From: Adiantum capillus-veneris
Lineage: Eukaryota; Streptophyta; Polypodiopsida; Polypodiales; Pteridaceae
NCBI GenBank assembly: GCA_014529385.2
Contig: CM043950.1
Coordinates: 65,986,935 to 66,050,934 of the forward strand
Reading direction: 5' to 3'
Length of the DNA stretch: 64,000 nt
The notes beneath the pieces are model-generated. The model was not told the origin of the DNA. It saw only the letters and a program-made list of their open reading frames with translations, and did not search any database. Positions 40,466 to 52,324 of the stretch are shown piece by piece (the stretch's first letter is position 1; the number at the start of each line of letters is the position of its first letter). The translations under genes were made by a program, and so were the position numbers.

Positions 40466-43430
40466 TGATTACACAAACACACACACACACACACACACAC
40501 ACCCCACTTTCTACTATGGTTTACCTTTTTGGAATTAGATCCGACCTTGTTAAAAGAAAAGCCCTCCATTTGTGGATTTAAAACTTTGAAAAAAACTTTT
40601 GAGATTACAACTTGTTTTGCACCACATTGTGGATGTTCTACCATTAAACATTATAGTGGGGACTCACGGCTGAAACATTGTAGCCCCCCCTCTAAGGATG
40701 CCTCCCTCTCTACACCATTTAAACTTGAAAATGGTAATGAGGTTGTCAAACATCTCCTCCGGGGAGTGAACCTTGGGTTATATTGTTGGGTTAAAATCAA
40801 TTAAAAATATATATACTAAAGTTATTACTCTCCTAGTGGCTTTGCTAAAACCTCGACTATCACCATCCTTGCTTTGGCACAATAGCTACTGGAACCCACC
40901 TCTAAGCTAGGTGTGAACAAACTTTTAAATATTTTTTTAAAGGGGTTGAATACCCTGCCATGACATGGTACACAATCTTTATTTGATACTCTTCCCCCGA
41001 GGCGTGCTAGGTGGTGAAACGTTGGACTAATGCTTACAGTAGTAGAAACCCCCTTTCCCCTCTTTCACTCTCCCCTACACCATCACCTTAGCCTTCTGCA
41101 AGTAGTTTAATATGCATGATATTCGAGCATGGGGCTTCCTCTTGTTGCTTCATGCCATGCCTACTTCACAGTATGGTATCTCCTATGTCTTTCTCTTTCT
41201 CTTTCCACACCGTGCCTCTGTTATCTACCCCTAATACTTGGTGTGTGTAGCTAACTCTCTTGGTCCTTGAGGCGATCATGTAAGCAATGTCTGAGGGATA
41301 CTCTGCTCACAAATTTGATGGCATGACCTCCATGTGCTACTATAAATAGGGGTGAGGGTCTCTTGCCCCTCACTTAGCCATGTTTGTGTTGTGTGTGTTC
41401 TGGAAAATAAGTTTGAGGGATTTTCTTTTTCTGAGCATATTGTTGGTGTGGATTGCTAAAACTCTGTGCATAATGGAACTGGTCAAGCAGGGCGATGCAT
41501 CTCAAGTCGGTGATAAATCATGCATGGTGTATAAAAGTTACTGCAAATTTTTTTATTTGTGCCATATTTAGTTACTTTGGCTTAACTTCTATAGTAATGT
41601 TTTCTCCTTATTGACCGTGGTCGAACTGTTCTCGGGTTTTTTTATCTTGAGATGAGCTTTTGAGATTTGCTGCATGGACTGGTTGTTAACGAGGTTCTTT
41701 GAGCACTTTGATGAAATACTTCCAGGTCTATTTTGATTGTATATTGTTCGCTTACTGGTTTTTAAAAAAGAGAGATATAAAGTGTATTTATCTTTGATAT
41801 TAGCTTAATATTATTGCTTTCATCTGTCACTGTTTGGTAATAAAATATGGTGCATCACCTGGTTTTTTTCTACCTCTTCTCAGTTTGTAAATGAGATTGA
41901 TTAAACAAATGTGAGCTCTTTCTCATGAAAATGGTTTTAAAAATGTGGGAGTTGTTGGCCATTCACAAGCTCGAGCTAAACTGTTGGTAAAATACTATGT
42001 TGTTTAAAACCATACACTGCTTTTCGTGATTTCAAAGGCATGAGTTTTTCAACCAAAGAAACTTCTGGTGCTATTCGTTTGAATGGCAGCATGTAACTCA
42101 CCTAGGGTTGGGTTAGCAATGACCTAAACATATGAATTGATTACATAGATGTTAGCTATTGAAACCCTAAAGTAGTTTTTACTACATGCTATAGGTAGTG
42201 TATTATTTAAAACGTACTACTCTTATGGTTTGTAGTGATGAATATAAAGACTAATTTATGTTTTTTACAATCTCAGCCTAGCAAGTTCTATTCTCATTAT
42301 GATTAGGAAAAATATTAATTCTAAAACCCATTCATAAAAAACCATTTATTTTCTAGGTTCTCATTGGCTTGTACAAACCCTACAAAAATTGCCGCTAGAT
42401 GGTCTTATGGCTACACTATTGATCACTTATATTATAGTAATCTTCGATAACAAATCTATGTTTAAAATATGGAAAAACAGTCGGACGACTTCTGGTCTTT
42501 TGATCTAAATTGAGTTTTGATAAAACCAAAGAGTTTTTTAAAAAATTTCTTGTATAATCTGAGATACTTCCACAATAGGGATGCCTAAAAACTTACATAA
42601 ATGATTTTCTCTTTTTTATTACTTTGACGGACTTTGAACACTTAGATTCACAAGTCGTCTGGGTAGCGCTAGTTGGTTTGAGATAGTGTGACTGTGATAC
42701 ATCTAGTAAACATGTACCTTTGAAAGCTATAAGTGTCTTGGTAAAAAAACATCATAAACATAAAATCCATGGGACAAAAGTTTTGGTGAGACACTTGGAT
42801 CAGAGGGGGTAATGGCCTTCTAATCAGAACTTAATTCTTTTAATTAAAGATATATAAGGTCCTTAAAAAAAGGGGGGAAACTTTTTACCTTATTTATAAC
42901 CTATAATCTCACTTGGATATGAAGGAGTGGTGACCTTTAATTCAAAAGCTAAAACAAATTTAAAAGGAGTTAAAAGAAACACACTTTGCACTTAATTGAT
43001 GGTGACAAGTGACAGTGTCATAAGTAATGGTTTTGAGAATGGTTACTCGCAACTATTTTTTACTACTTGGATGCTAGGTATAAGTTAAAAAGGTTGTAAG
43101 TAGGACATAGATAACAACTAATAGGGTTTGTTGACACTTGTAATATGTATTCAAAACTAATGAATCTGTTATATGATTTACATGGATGCAGGTGAGGATC
43201 TATCTTTACTTAGGATCTCTTTTGGCTTAGCTAATGTCCGACTTTGATGTACCTAACCCCTTTCACTCTAGAGTCAATTATTCCTGATTATCCTTTGTAC
43301 AAAAACACTAGAATGATATCACTTTAATGTGCAAAAATGAATCAAAGACCGAGTCATTTTTGTGCTATTCCTTGTCCCATGTCTAAATACAGTTGTCTTT
43401 TGAATTGTCATGTTCTATTGTGTATAAGTT
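40466..43430 (+). repeat. ~3-kb non-coding repeat, copy 1
   Basis: Begins in a (CA)n tract (40476-40502). It matches, in the same order and direction, 44734-44823, 50001-52324 and 56168-56570 once the two insertions in copy 2 are removed. A TATAAATAGG promoter-like site is at 41341-41350. No conserved ORF; the 63-codon frame at 41380 is not maintained in copy 2. It preserves the empty sites for both insertions (about 40540-40550 and 43024-43036). Confidence 0.85.
41341..41350 (+). promoter_or_regulatory. TATA box of repeat copy 1
   Basis: CTACTATAAATAGGGGTGAG, conserved in copy 2 at 50710 as TATAAATAGA, followed in both by CTCTTGCCCCTCACTTAGCC. Its conservation in otherwise drifting repeats suggests a Pol II start ~30 bases downstream. 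Confidence 0.6.
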
Positions 43431-43578
43431 TAAAATCTCCTTGTGGAAATCCCCCTCTTTCTCCAACAACCCTCGACTAAGCATCCAAAAATGGCAAAGA
43501 GGAGAAAATTGTCAAAAAAATGGGGCCTTCTCTTCACAATTGCAGAAAACAACACATCGCATGCAAGGGCGAAGGGGG

Positions 43579-43579
<1 letters not shown>

Positions 43580-43652
<73 letters not shown>
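43580..43652 (+). repeat. (GA)n microsatellite
   Basis: About 72 bases of GA after a short G run, immediately upstream of the Penelope-like RT remnant. Confidence 0.95.
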
Positions 43653-43655
43653 ACC

Positions 43656-44674
43656 TCTATTCTTGGCAAGAATCTCTCCAGATTCTAGCTAATTTGTATT
43701 TTCTCAAAATCGTAGGGACATATTGGCTTGTTAAAAACTTTACAAAAGTAACACTCAACCTCCCAAAACAAATTTTCCATCTTTTCTCTGCTGATATCAC
43801 TCAACGTTACGAAAACATTTGCCTCAATGGTGATATTGGGTTAAAAAACATTTTGAAAAAGACGATCAAGATCGCATTTAATAAAACTGAGAGGTCTCTT
43901 TCACATTTCTCTTGCAAATAAACCCAAATGGATTAAAAAGGCTAACACAACACATTCTGATCACTTCGGAAAGAGTAAGTTATATGACTTATTTCATGGC
44001 TTCTTTATAATTGTTCTAGCAGTTGCTATAACCAAAGCCTTGGCATTAGAATGGGCTTTTGCTGCTCACCCCTTATGTGTAACCTATACTTAGCTTACTT
44101 TGAGTATAAATGGTTTCTTAAAACCATGGAAAACAAAAATATAAACCACAAACTTTCCCTCTTTACTCATACCTATAGATATATGAATGATGTTCTTAGC
44201 CTTAATAATAGATCCTTTCACAACGAAATCATATCTATATATCCAAACTGCCTCATAATTGGACCAACCCTTGGAAACGGTTTTGATACTCCTACTGGAT
44301 TATTTTTGTCCTCTATACAATTCTTGAACTTCTCAATTTTGTTACACAACCCTTGGAATGGTAGCTTTGATCTTTGTTTTATTTGGAGAAGGGATAACCT
44401 AAATATCTCCATTGCAGAGTTTATAAAAAAGAAAAGTAATCAATTGCATAAGAAGAAACTAAATTCTTCTATAAGTTTACTCTACATGATATTATATTTC
44501 TCTTCTAATAGCTTCATTGTGTGGGAAGAAATCAATCATCTCATTAACAAGTACTGCCTCAATGGTTTCAAACAAGCCGGCCTAATTAACACTATCACAA
44601 AAGCTATCTCACGTAACAATTGGCCTAACTTAAGAATTAATCATACTAATCTCATTATATTAATTAGGCAGTAG
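43656..44674 (+). pseudogene. Penelope-like reverse transcriptase remnant
   Basis: Motif A lies at about 43788-43830 (HLFSADITQRYENICLNGD, with the catalytic Asp). Motif B is at about 44036-44090 (LGIRMGFCCSPLMCNLYLAYFE). Motif C is at about 44179-44200 (RYMNDVLSLNN), where the usual IDD is MND. NEIISIYPNCLII follows. This order and wording (DIxxCYExIPL, GIPMGxxxSPLxxNLYL, RYIDDxLxLN, IYPxEL) is that of Penelope-like RTs rather than LTR or LINE RTs. 44051-44674 is a 207-codon open frame; 43922-44030 has several stops. Telomere-associated Penelope-like elements are known from non-flowering plants. I see no GIY-YIG endonuclease. Truncated and almost surely inactive. Confidence 0.65.
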
Positions 44675-44699
44675 GCCCATACTCAATGGGCCTACTGCC
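44667..44699 (+). other. Perfect 12-bp inverted repeat at the end of the RT ORF
   Basis: GGCAGTAGGCCC, 9-base loop, GGGCCTACTGCC. The stop codon (44672-44674) lies inside the left arm. It could be an RNA hairpin of the element's 3' end. Confidence 0.88.
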
Positions 44700-44732
44700 A
44701 ACTCATTCAGTATGGTGCCTAGGTTAGGGCGG

Positions 44733-44733
<1 letters not shown>

Positions 44734-44782
<49 letters not shown>

Positions 44783-44823
44783 CTTTTTGCCATGGTTTAT
44801 TTTTTGGAATTAGAAGTGGCCTT
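44734..44823 (+). repeat. ~3-kb repeat, copy 2, first piece
   Basis: (CA)n at 44734-44778, then CACTTTTTGCCATGGTTTATTTTTTGGAATTAGA, matching 40503-40540. Interrupted by C2 after GCCTT (44819-44823). Confidence 0.85.
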
Positions 44824-45050
44824 TGTTGGAATTAGGGTTGCAGAGAAACACACACTGCTTGGAGAAGACGAAGGAAGCTCAAGGCACACAATAGAGAGTG
44901 TATTACTTGGTGTGCAATGGAAAGATAGATAGCCCTAGAGTGATGGGCGTATATACAATGCACGGGGGAAAAAACCTCCTAAAGAGGGAAAAAATGCCCC
45001 GGCGGTCCTGGTGTGTTCACACACATCACTACCACATGTATATGGTAACA
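44824..45050 (-). repeat. 3' LTR of C2
   Basis: TGTTGGAATTAGGG...ATGGTAACA on the plus strand. Followed by AATCCCCCCTGG, the complement of the PPT. Confidence 0.95.
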
Positions 45051-47371
45051 AATCCCCCCTGGAGTGATGCGGTGAACGAGAGCTGGCACACGAGTAAAGG
45101 GAAGTGCCATGCCCTGAGGACAAGATCACTCCACAAAGGGGAGTAAGCCCAAAGCTTTGCGGAAGGCTTCAAGCTTCTCACGAGGCAATGCCTTCGTGAA
45201 AAGATCTGCAAGGTTGTCATGTGTTGCACATAAGCCAAGCTGATCTCTCTTGCTGAGAGCCTCTCCCTGACATAGTGGTAATGCACCTCAATGTGCTTTG
45301 TGCGAGCATGAAAAACTGGGTTCCTTGCAACTGCCAATGCGCTCTGACTGTCAGTGTAGATAGTGTTGGCAGGGCCCTGTCCAACACCCAAATCAGCCAT
45401 AAGGCGTCTGAGCCATACACACTCAACCATAGCTGTGACGACTGCCCTGTACTCAGCCTCACAACTCGAAGTGGCCACAGTAGGTTGCTTCTTGCTCAAC
45501 CATGATATACATGAACGGCCAAGCATGAAACAAAAACCACTTGTGGACACTCGCGTGTCAAAACAACCAGCCCAATCTGAGTCCGAAAAAGCATGTAAGT
45601 GTGGCGGCAATGATCCCCCCTTGGGATAAAACAAGCCAAGATGTAAAGTGCCACTAAGGTAGCGCAAAATCCTCTTGACAACCTGCCAATGCTTAGACCC
45701 TGGGCTATGCATAAATCTGCTGACCTGTGAGACTGCAAACTGAATATCCGGCCTCGTGTTGCATACATAAATGAGGCAGCCAACAGCAGTTTGATAAAGA
45801 GTGACATCAGCAGGATCACCAGCATCATGTAGACTCAACTTCAAACCTATTTCCATGGGAGTGGCAATAGGTTTGCAATCCTCAAGTCCAAACTTACATA
45901 GCAATGTCTCTATGTAACTTTTCTGACACAAGGAAATACCACCATCACACTGCTTAAACTGTATACCCAAATAATGATGCAACAGCCCCAAATCTTTCAT
46001 CTTGAAAGTAGCATTCAAATCAGCCTTAAATTCAGCAATATATCTCTCATTTGGTCCAGTGATTAGCAAATCATCAACATAAAGAACCACGATGAGAAAT
46101 ACATCACCCTCATGCTTTACATACAATGTGCTTTCTGTTGGACTGTTACGAAAGCCTCGTTTGACCAAATGAGTGTCAGCTTTCTCATACCAAGCTCGAG
46201 GAGATTGCTTCAACCCATACAAAGCCTTGTTACATTTGCACAGTTTGTCCTCTTGTCCTTTTATGACAAAACCGCGAGGCTGTGTTACATAAACATCCTC
46301 AAATATGTCACCATTCAAGAAAGCAGTAACAATGTCTGATTGATGTACATCCCAACCAAAATGAGCTGCCAATGCACATAGAAAACGCACAGTAGTCATA
46401 CGACAAGTGGGAGCAAAAGTCTCTTCATAATCTATGCCTTTTTGCTGTGCATAACCCTTTGCAACAAGTCGAGCTTTATGGCGATCGATCTCACCATCCG
46501 GCTTGCGTTTCAACTTGTAAACCCACTTTGTACCAATGGCCTTTTTGCCAAGAGGCAAATCACATAAAGTCCATGTGTCATTTTCTATAAGTGCATCATA
46601 TTCTGATTGCATGGCAGCCATCCAATTTTCTAAATTCAGTGCTTCATCAAAAGACAAAGGCTCCTCAACATCATGTAAGCTAGACACAGCCAAAGCATAA
46701 CAATATGATGCATCAGATGCATGGTGAGAGCCTAAACGAGTACGACTAGACAAAGGTGCATCCAATTTACTGTCACGCAAAGTGTGCACCAGCCGTTTTG
46801 GCATACCTCTAGCCTGCTCATTTTCAGCCCTTTCCTCATCAAGTACATCATGTACATCTGGATCAGTAATAGGCTGATCTGTAACATTTTCAAAAACCCC
46901 CATAGGCTGTACATTTGCCTCATTGGAACTTACATTTGTATTTCCACCACTGAAAAGAGGCAACAAAGTGTCATAAATGTCCTGTGAGCTTACATTACTG
47001 TCTCTAGTACATGACAACAAGGGCTGAACAGGATCTTCCACAAACACTACATCCCGAGAAACCAGAATACGTTTTATTTGCGGATGATACAACCTGTATC
47101 CTTTGCTTTCAGCACTATAACCAACAAAAATACATTTGACAGCCTTATCATCCAATTTTCTGCGCTGCACTTGTGGCACCAAAGCATATGCCAAATAGCC
47201 AAAAACACGCATGTGCTCAATAGAAGGCTTTCTATCATGCCATGCTTTATATGGAGTAATAGACTGCAATGCTTTCGTAGGACACCTGTTAAGTACATAA
47301 GTGGCACACATGATGGCCTCAAGCCAAAAAGAATGCGGCAAAGCTTGACTTTTGACCATACATCGTGCCAT
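45029..47371 (-). pseudogene. C2 Pol: integrase end, RT and RNase H
   Basis: 780-residue open frame. Integrase C-terminal sequence comes first (SFWLEAIMCATYVLNRCPTK), with KCIFVGYS near residue 80. The copia RT follows: ENDTWTLCDLP, GTKWVYKLKRKPDGEIDRHKARL, DVHQSDIVTAFLNG, and catalytic YVDD at residues 431-434 (46070-46081). RNase H has SDSDWAG, SCEAEYRAV and TDSQSALAVARNP. Near 45226 one G present in C1 is missing, so the last ~35 residues of RNase H are read out of frame and the ORF runs on into the LTR. The frame is continuous with the upstream ORF except for two stops near 47423 and 47440. Confidence 0.94.
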
Positions 47372-49411
47372 TTCCGTCAGTGACCTGTTTTTCCTCTCAG
47401 CAACACCATTTTGCTAAGGTGTATAAGACACTGTACATTAGTGTTTTATCCCACGACTAGCCAGAAATGCATTAAATTCATGAGACATATACTCCCCCCC
47501 TCGATCGGAATGGAGGGTGCCCATAGTACATTTCGAGACATTTTCAGCCATAGCCAGAAATTGTTTGAAGCACATAGAAACTTCGGACTTCGCTTTAAGC
47601 GGAAATACCCATGCATGCCTGGAGTAATCATCAGTGAAAGTCATGAAGTACAGGTAATTGCCCAAGGACGGAGTTTGCATGGGCCCACAAACATCACTAT
47701 GCACAAGCTGCAACCTGCATGTGGCCCGAACTGAACCATCCTTTGGAAATTTAGAACGCTGCATCTTACCCAAAATACAGCCTTCACAAACATGTTTGAC
47801 ATGTGCTTCAAGAGGCGGCAAAGAAGCAACCATATCAGATTTCTGCAAACGTAGCAAACTGGCAAAATTCAGATGACCAAAATGTGCATGCCAAAGTTTT
47901 GCATCTGAAATAGCCCTTGAATCTGCAACAACATTTGCAAAGTTTTGTCCACACTTGTCATACAAAGTGAGCTTATACAGCCCACGACACAAAAGCCCAG
48001 ATGCAACAATTTCATCACCAAAACTGAGATCATGAACTGTACATCTGTCATCCACAAATTTGACTACAAGTCCAAGTCTAGCAAGTGCGGATACAGACAA
48101 GAGATTCTTCTTGATCCCAGGTACATAAAGTGCATCAACAAGTGTGAAAGAACTGCCATTAGCAGCAGTAAGCACAATCTTTCCAACTCCTTGAACTGGA
48201 TAAGAGGCGTTGTTGGCACAAGTGACTGAATTCCCATGAGGGACAGACTCGAGAGAGGTAAACAATTCACGATGTGAGGTAATGTGCTTTGTAGCACCAC
48301 TGTCGAAATACCACACATCTAAATCTGCAGCAACTGACAAGCATGCATCATGGACATCAGGATTGTAAGTGCACTCTGCGCTAAAAGCCCATTCTGCATC
48401 AACATCAGCAACACAGTCTCCTTTCACAGGAGACTCAACAATGGCTACATTTGTAGTGGAACCGGCATTTGCAGTGGAACCACCCTCTTTCTTCTTAGCC
48501 TCTTTGGCCTTCAACTTAGGACACGACTTGATCAAGTGATCATTGGCTTTATAATAATGGCAGCGCATCTTCTTTTTGCCCTTATCACCAAAATTTCCAG
48601 ACGAAGTACTGCCAGCAGAAGCATTAGAAACATAATTTTTTCCACTCGCAGCAGAACCATAAGAAGTGGCTGCATTACTGTTACCACCCTTTCTTTGAGA
48701 AGCAATAAAAGCCTGTTCAACTGCACGCTGCCTAGTCCTGTTTTTTCTGGAAAGTGACTCTTGCAACAACAATGTGCATAATGCATCAAACTTGACAACT
48801 TCAGGATTACCTTGGGTCATCAGTCTCCAAGTACTAGCAAAAGTCTAGTAGGAATCTGGTAAGGCATCAAGAACAGTGTGCACAAGGGAACTGTCTGAAA
48901 TGACTTCACCTGCAGAAATAAGCTGCTCATTGATATCCTTGACACTAGCTAGGAAAGTGTCCATATCATCTTCCTCATGCATAATCTTTGACTCCAGTTC
49001 TTTACGTAGCAAAGCAATTTTAGCCTCATTGCGGCTTGCATAAAGACCTGCTAAAATATCCCAAGCCTGTTTTGCTGATTTTACTGAACGGATGTGAGGA
49101 ACAATGGTGCGCTTCACAGACAACGCAATCAATGCATGAGCCTGCGCATCCTTATCATCCCAACGAGCTTGTTCTGCCGTAGGCAAAACAACTCTAACAG
49201 CTGCAATCCTTGCAGCAAGACCTGCAACATCCTCAACATCGCCTACATCCTCAGAACCAGGACGTACATCAATGCCCTGCACAATGTTCCAGACACCCTT
49301 TGACACAAGAACATGTTGCATCATATAAGCCCACATAGGGTAGTTGTCCCCATCCAACCTGTCCTCAGCAGCAAACATCTTGAACACATCTGTGTTGTTG
49401 TTGTCAGCCAT
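47372..49411 (-). pseudogene. C2 Gag, protease and integrase
   Basis: Start at the ATG at 49411 (MADNNNTDVFKMFAAEDRLDG), placed by homology to C1. The gag core is ~190 residues to a TAG at 48845-48847, where C1 has GAG (Glu). The frame then continues. The zinc knuckle has lost its second Cys (CHYYKANDHLIKSC). The retropepsin site is FDSGATKHI. The integrase zinc finger is LWHAHFGHLNF ... CEGCILG. The DDE core has HSDVCGP, LHSDRGGEY and NGVAERKNR. Two further stops replace Gln codons between RGIKH and CTV (about 47438-47440) and in TP.QNGVAE (about 47414-47416). Confidence 0.93.
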
Positions 49412-49756
49412 GGTAAATGCTGCACCTGATGTGAAAACTGCCCGAAAATAGGAGAAATGGAGCAGGAACAACCTGTGCTATATAGCACAAACCGTAGAAG
49501 ACTATAAGGCACATGTTATGCACAAAACGGCACTGACAGAAATTCTGCACAAAATGACGAAATAGCCTGTGCAGTACTGCCTATAGTGGAAACGGAGGCC
49601 GAAATGAGCCCAAATCAAAATTTTGAGTAGACCCTGCTCTTCGAGCTTTCCCAAAATTTTTGTATACCTGCGAACGCTCGCCAAAGCTCACTGAAATCGG
49701 AGAAAGTGAGCAGGCGTGTGTTGGAGCAGCTGGCGACAATGCCCGGGAGGGCGTGA

Positions 49757-49772
49757 CCTGCTCTAATACCAA
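49757..49772 (-). other. Primer-binding site of C2
   Basis: Minus strand TTGGTATTAGAGCAGG, one change from TTGGTATCAGAGCAGG. Confidence 0.88.
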
Positions 49773-49773
49773 T

Positions 49774-50000
49774 TGTTGGAATTAGGGTTGTAGAGAAACA
49801 CACACAGCTTGGAGAAGATGAAGGAAGCTCAAGGCACACAATAGAGAGTGTATTACTTGTTGTGCAATGGAAAGATAGATAGCCCTAGAGTGATGGGCGT
49901 ATATACAATGCACGGGGGAAAAAACCTCCTAAAGAGGGAAAAAATGCCCCGACGGTCCTAGTGTGTTCACACACATCACTACCAAATGTATATGGTAATA
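49774..50000 (-). repeat. 5' LTR of C2
   Basis: Pairs with 44824-45050. On the plus strand it ends GGTAATA instead of GGTAACA. Confidence 0.95.
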
Positions 50001-52324
50001 GCCTTGCTAAAAAGAAAGCCCATCATTTTTGGATTTAAAACTTTAAAAACCCCCTTTGAGGTTACAACCTCTTTTGCACCACATTGTGGATGGTCTGCCA
50101 TTAAACATTACAGTGGGGGCTGATGGTTGAAACATTGTAAACCCCCTCTAAGGATACCTCCCTCTCTGCACCATTTAAACTTCAAAATGGTAATGAGGTT
50201 GTCAAACATCTCCTTTGGAAATCGAACCTGAATTATACTATTGGTTTAAAATCAATTTAAAAAATATATACTAAAGCTATTACTCTCCTGGTGGCTCTGT
50301 CAAAACCTCGACTATCATCACCCTTGCTTTGGCACAATAGCTAGTGGAACCGACCTCTAAGCTAGGTCTTTATTGATACTCTCCTCCCGAGGTGCACTGG
50401 GTGGTGAACCTTTGGACTAATAGTAGAAACCCCCTTTCCCCTCTTTCCCTCGCCCCTACACCATCATCTTAGCCTCCTGCAGGCGGTTTTATATGCATGA
50501 TCTTCAAGGATGGGGCTTCCTCTTGATGCTTCGCACCATGTCTACTTCACAGTATGGTATCTCCTATGTCTTTCTCTTTCTCTTTCCACACTGTGCTTCT
50601 ATTATCTACCCCTAATACATGGTGTGCATAGTTGATTCTCTTCGTCCTTAAAGCGATCATGTAAGCAACATCTGAGGGATACTCTGTTGGCATTACCTCC
50701 ATGTGCTACTATAAATAGAGATGAGGGAAGCTCTTGCCCCTCACTTAGCCTTGTTTGCGTTATGTGTGTTCTCGAAAGTAAGTTCAAGGGCGTTTCCTAC
50801 CGAGCATATTGTTGATGTGGATTACTAAAACTTTGTGCATAGTGGAACTGGTCGAATAGGATGCTGCATCTCAGGTCGGTGATAAATCATGCATGGTGTA
50901 TAAAAGTTATTGCAAAACATTTGATTTGTGCCATATTTAGTTACTTTGGCTTAACTTCTGTCGTAATGTTCTCTCCTTACTAGCCGTGGAATAACTTTTG
51001 TCATGTTTTTAATCCTGAGCTGAGCTTTTGAGGTTTGCTGCATGGACTGGTTGTTAACAAGGTTCTTTGAGCACTTTGATGAAATACTTCCAGGTTTATT
51101 TTGGCTGTATATTGTCCTCTTATTGTTTAAAAAAAAAGGGATATGAAGGGTCTTTATATTTAATATCAGCGTAATATTATTGCTATGATTTGTCACTATT
51201 TGGTAATAAAACATGGTGCGTCACCTGGTTTTTTTCAACATCTTCTTAATATGTAAATGAGATTGATTGAGCAAATGTCAGATCCTTCTCATGAAAATGG
51301 TAAAAAAAATGGGGGAGTTGTTTGCCATTCACAAGCTCGAGCTAAATTGTTGATAAGGAACTAGCATACTATGTTGTTTAAAACCATACACTGCTTTCTG
51401 TGATTTAAAAGGCATGATTTTTTCAACCAAAGAAACTTATGGTGCTAAAATTCTTTTGAATGGCAACATGTAACTCACCTAGGTTTGGATTAGCAATGAC
51501 CTAAACTTATGAACTGATTACCATAGATGTTAGCTATCGAAACCCTAAAGTTTAGAGTAGTTTTTACTACATGCTGTAGGTAGTGTATTATTTGAAACCT
51601 ACTACTCTTATGGTTTATAGTGATGAATATAAAGACTAATTTATGTTTTTTACAATCTCAGACTAGCAAGTTCTAGTTATTCTCATCATGATTAGGAAAA
51701 ATCTTAATTCTAAAACCCATTCATAAAAAACCATTTATTTTCTAGGTTCATATTGGCTCGTACAAACCCTAAAAAAAATTGCCGCTAGATGGTCTTATGG
51801 GTGCACTGCTTTTTCATTTAAATTGAGTTTTGATATAACCAGAGAGTTTTTTCAAGTATTGCTTGTATAATCTAACATACTCCCACAATAGGGATGTCTA
51901 AAATCTTAAATAAATGATTTTTTCTTTTTGGTAACTTTGACGGACTTTGAACACTTAGATTCACAAGTCACCTAGCACTAGTTGGTTTGAGATAGCGTGA
52001 CTATGATACATCTAGTAAACATGTACCTTTGAAAGCTATAAGTGGCTTGGTAAAATAAACATAAAATCCATGGGACAAAAGTTTTGGTGAGACACTTGGA
52101 TCAAAAAGGGTAATGGCCTTTTGATCAAAACTTAATTTATTTAAATAAAGATATATAAGGTCCTTAAAAAATTGGGTAAACTTTACCTTATTTATAACCT
52201 ATAATCTCACTTGGATCTAAAGAAGTGATGACCTTCAGATCACAAGCTAAAACAAATTTAAAAGGAATCAAAAGAAACACACTTTATACTTATGGCTACA
52301 AGTGACAGTTTCATAAGCAATGGT
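50001..52324 (+). repeat. ~3-kb repeat, copy 2, second piece
   Basis: Follows copy 1 (from about 40545 to 43028) with substitutions and small indels. A ~100-base stretch of copy 1 near 42410-42500 is missing here at about 51805. A TATA-like site TATAAATAGA is at 50710-50719. No conserved ORF. Confidence 0.85.

Larger units (their letters stand above)
44824..50000 (-). mobile_element. C2: Ty1/copia retrotransposon, best preserved element
   Basis: 5177 bp with 227-bp LTRs (44824-45050 and 49774-50000) and perfect GCCTT duplications (44819-44823 and 50001-50005). By eye the LTRs differ at 8 positions (~3.5%). The gag-pol frame is a single frame from 49411 to about 45226, interrupted by three nonsense codons and one late frameshift. 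Same family as C1. Copy 1 of the host repeat shows the empty site near 40545. Confidence 0.95.

Noticed and set aside
41380-41571. 63-codon ORF downstream of the TATA box in the 3-kb repeat
   Set aside because: The frame is not kept in copy 2 (about 50747-50940) and no motif is visible, so a chance ORF is more likely.
43520-43921. Open frame with a long arginine-glutamate repeat
   Set aside because: The repeat is only the (GA)n microsatellite read in frame. Only the part after about 43690, with Penelope-like RT motifs, is meaningful. The same applies to ORFs over 31780, 38884, 56830 and 58389.
43950-43980. Hammerhead ribozyme core near the Penelope-like RT (CTGATCA...GGAAAG)
   Set aside because: The essential CTGANGA box is not present and no matching stems were found.
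45029-47371. 780-codon frame as a functional host gene
   Set aside because: It is copia integrase/RT/RNase H between LTRs with a target duplication, and its end is read through a frameshift into the LTR.
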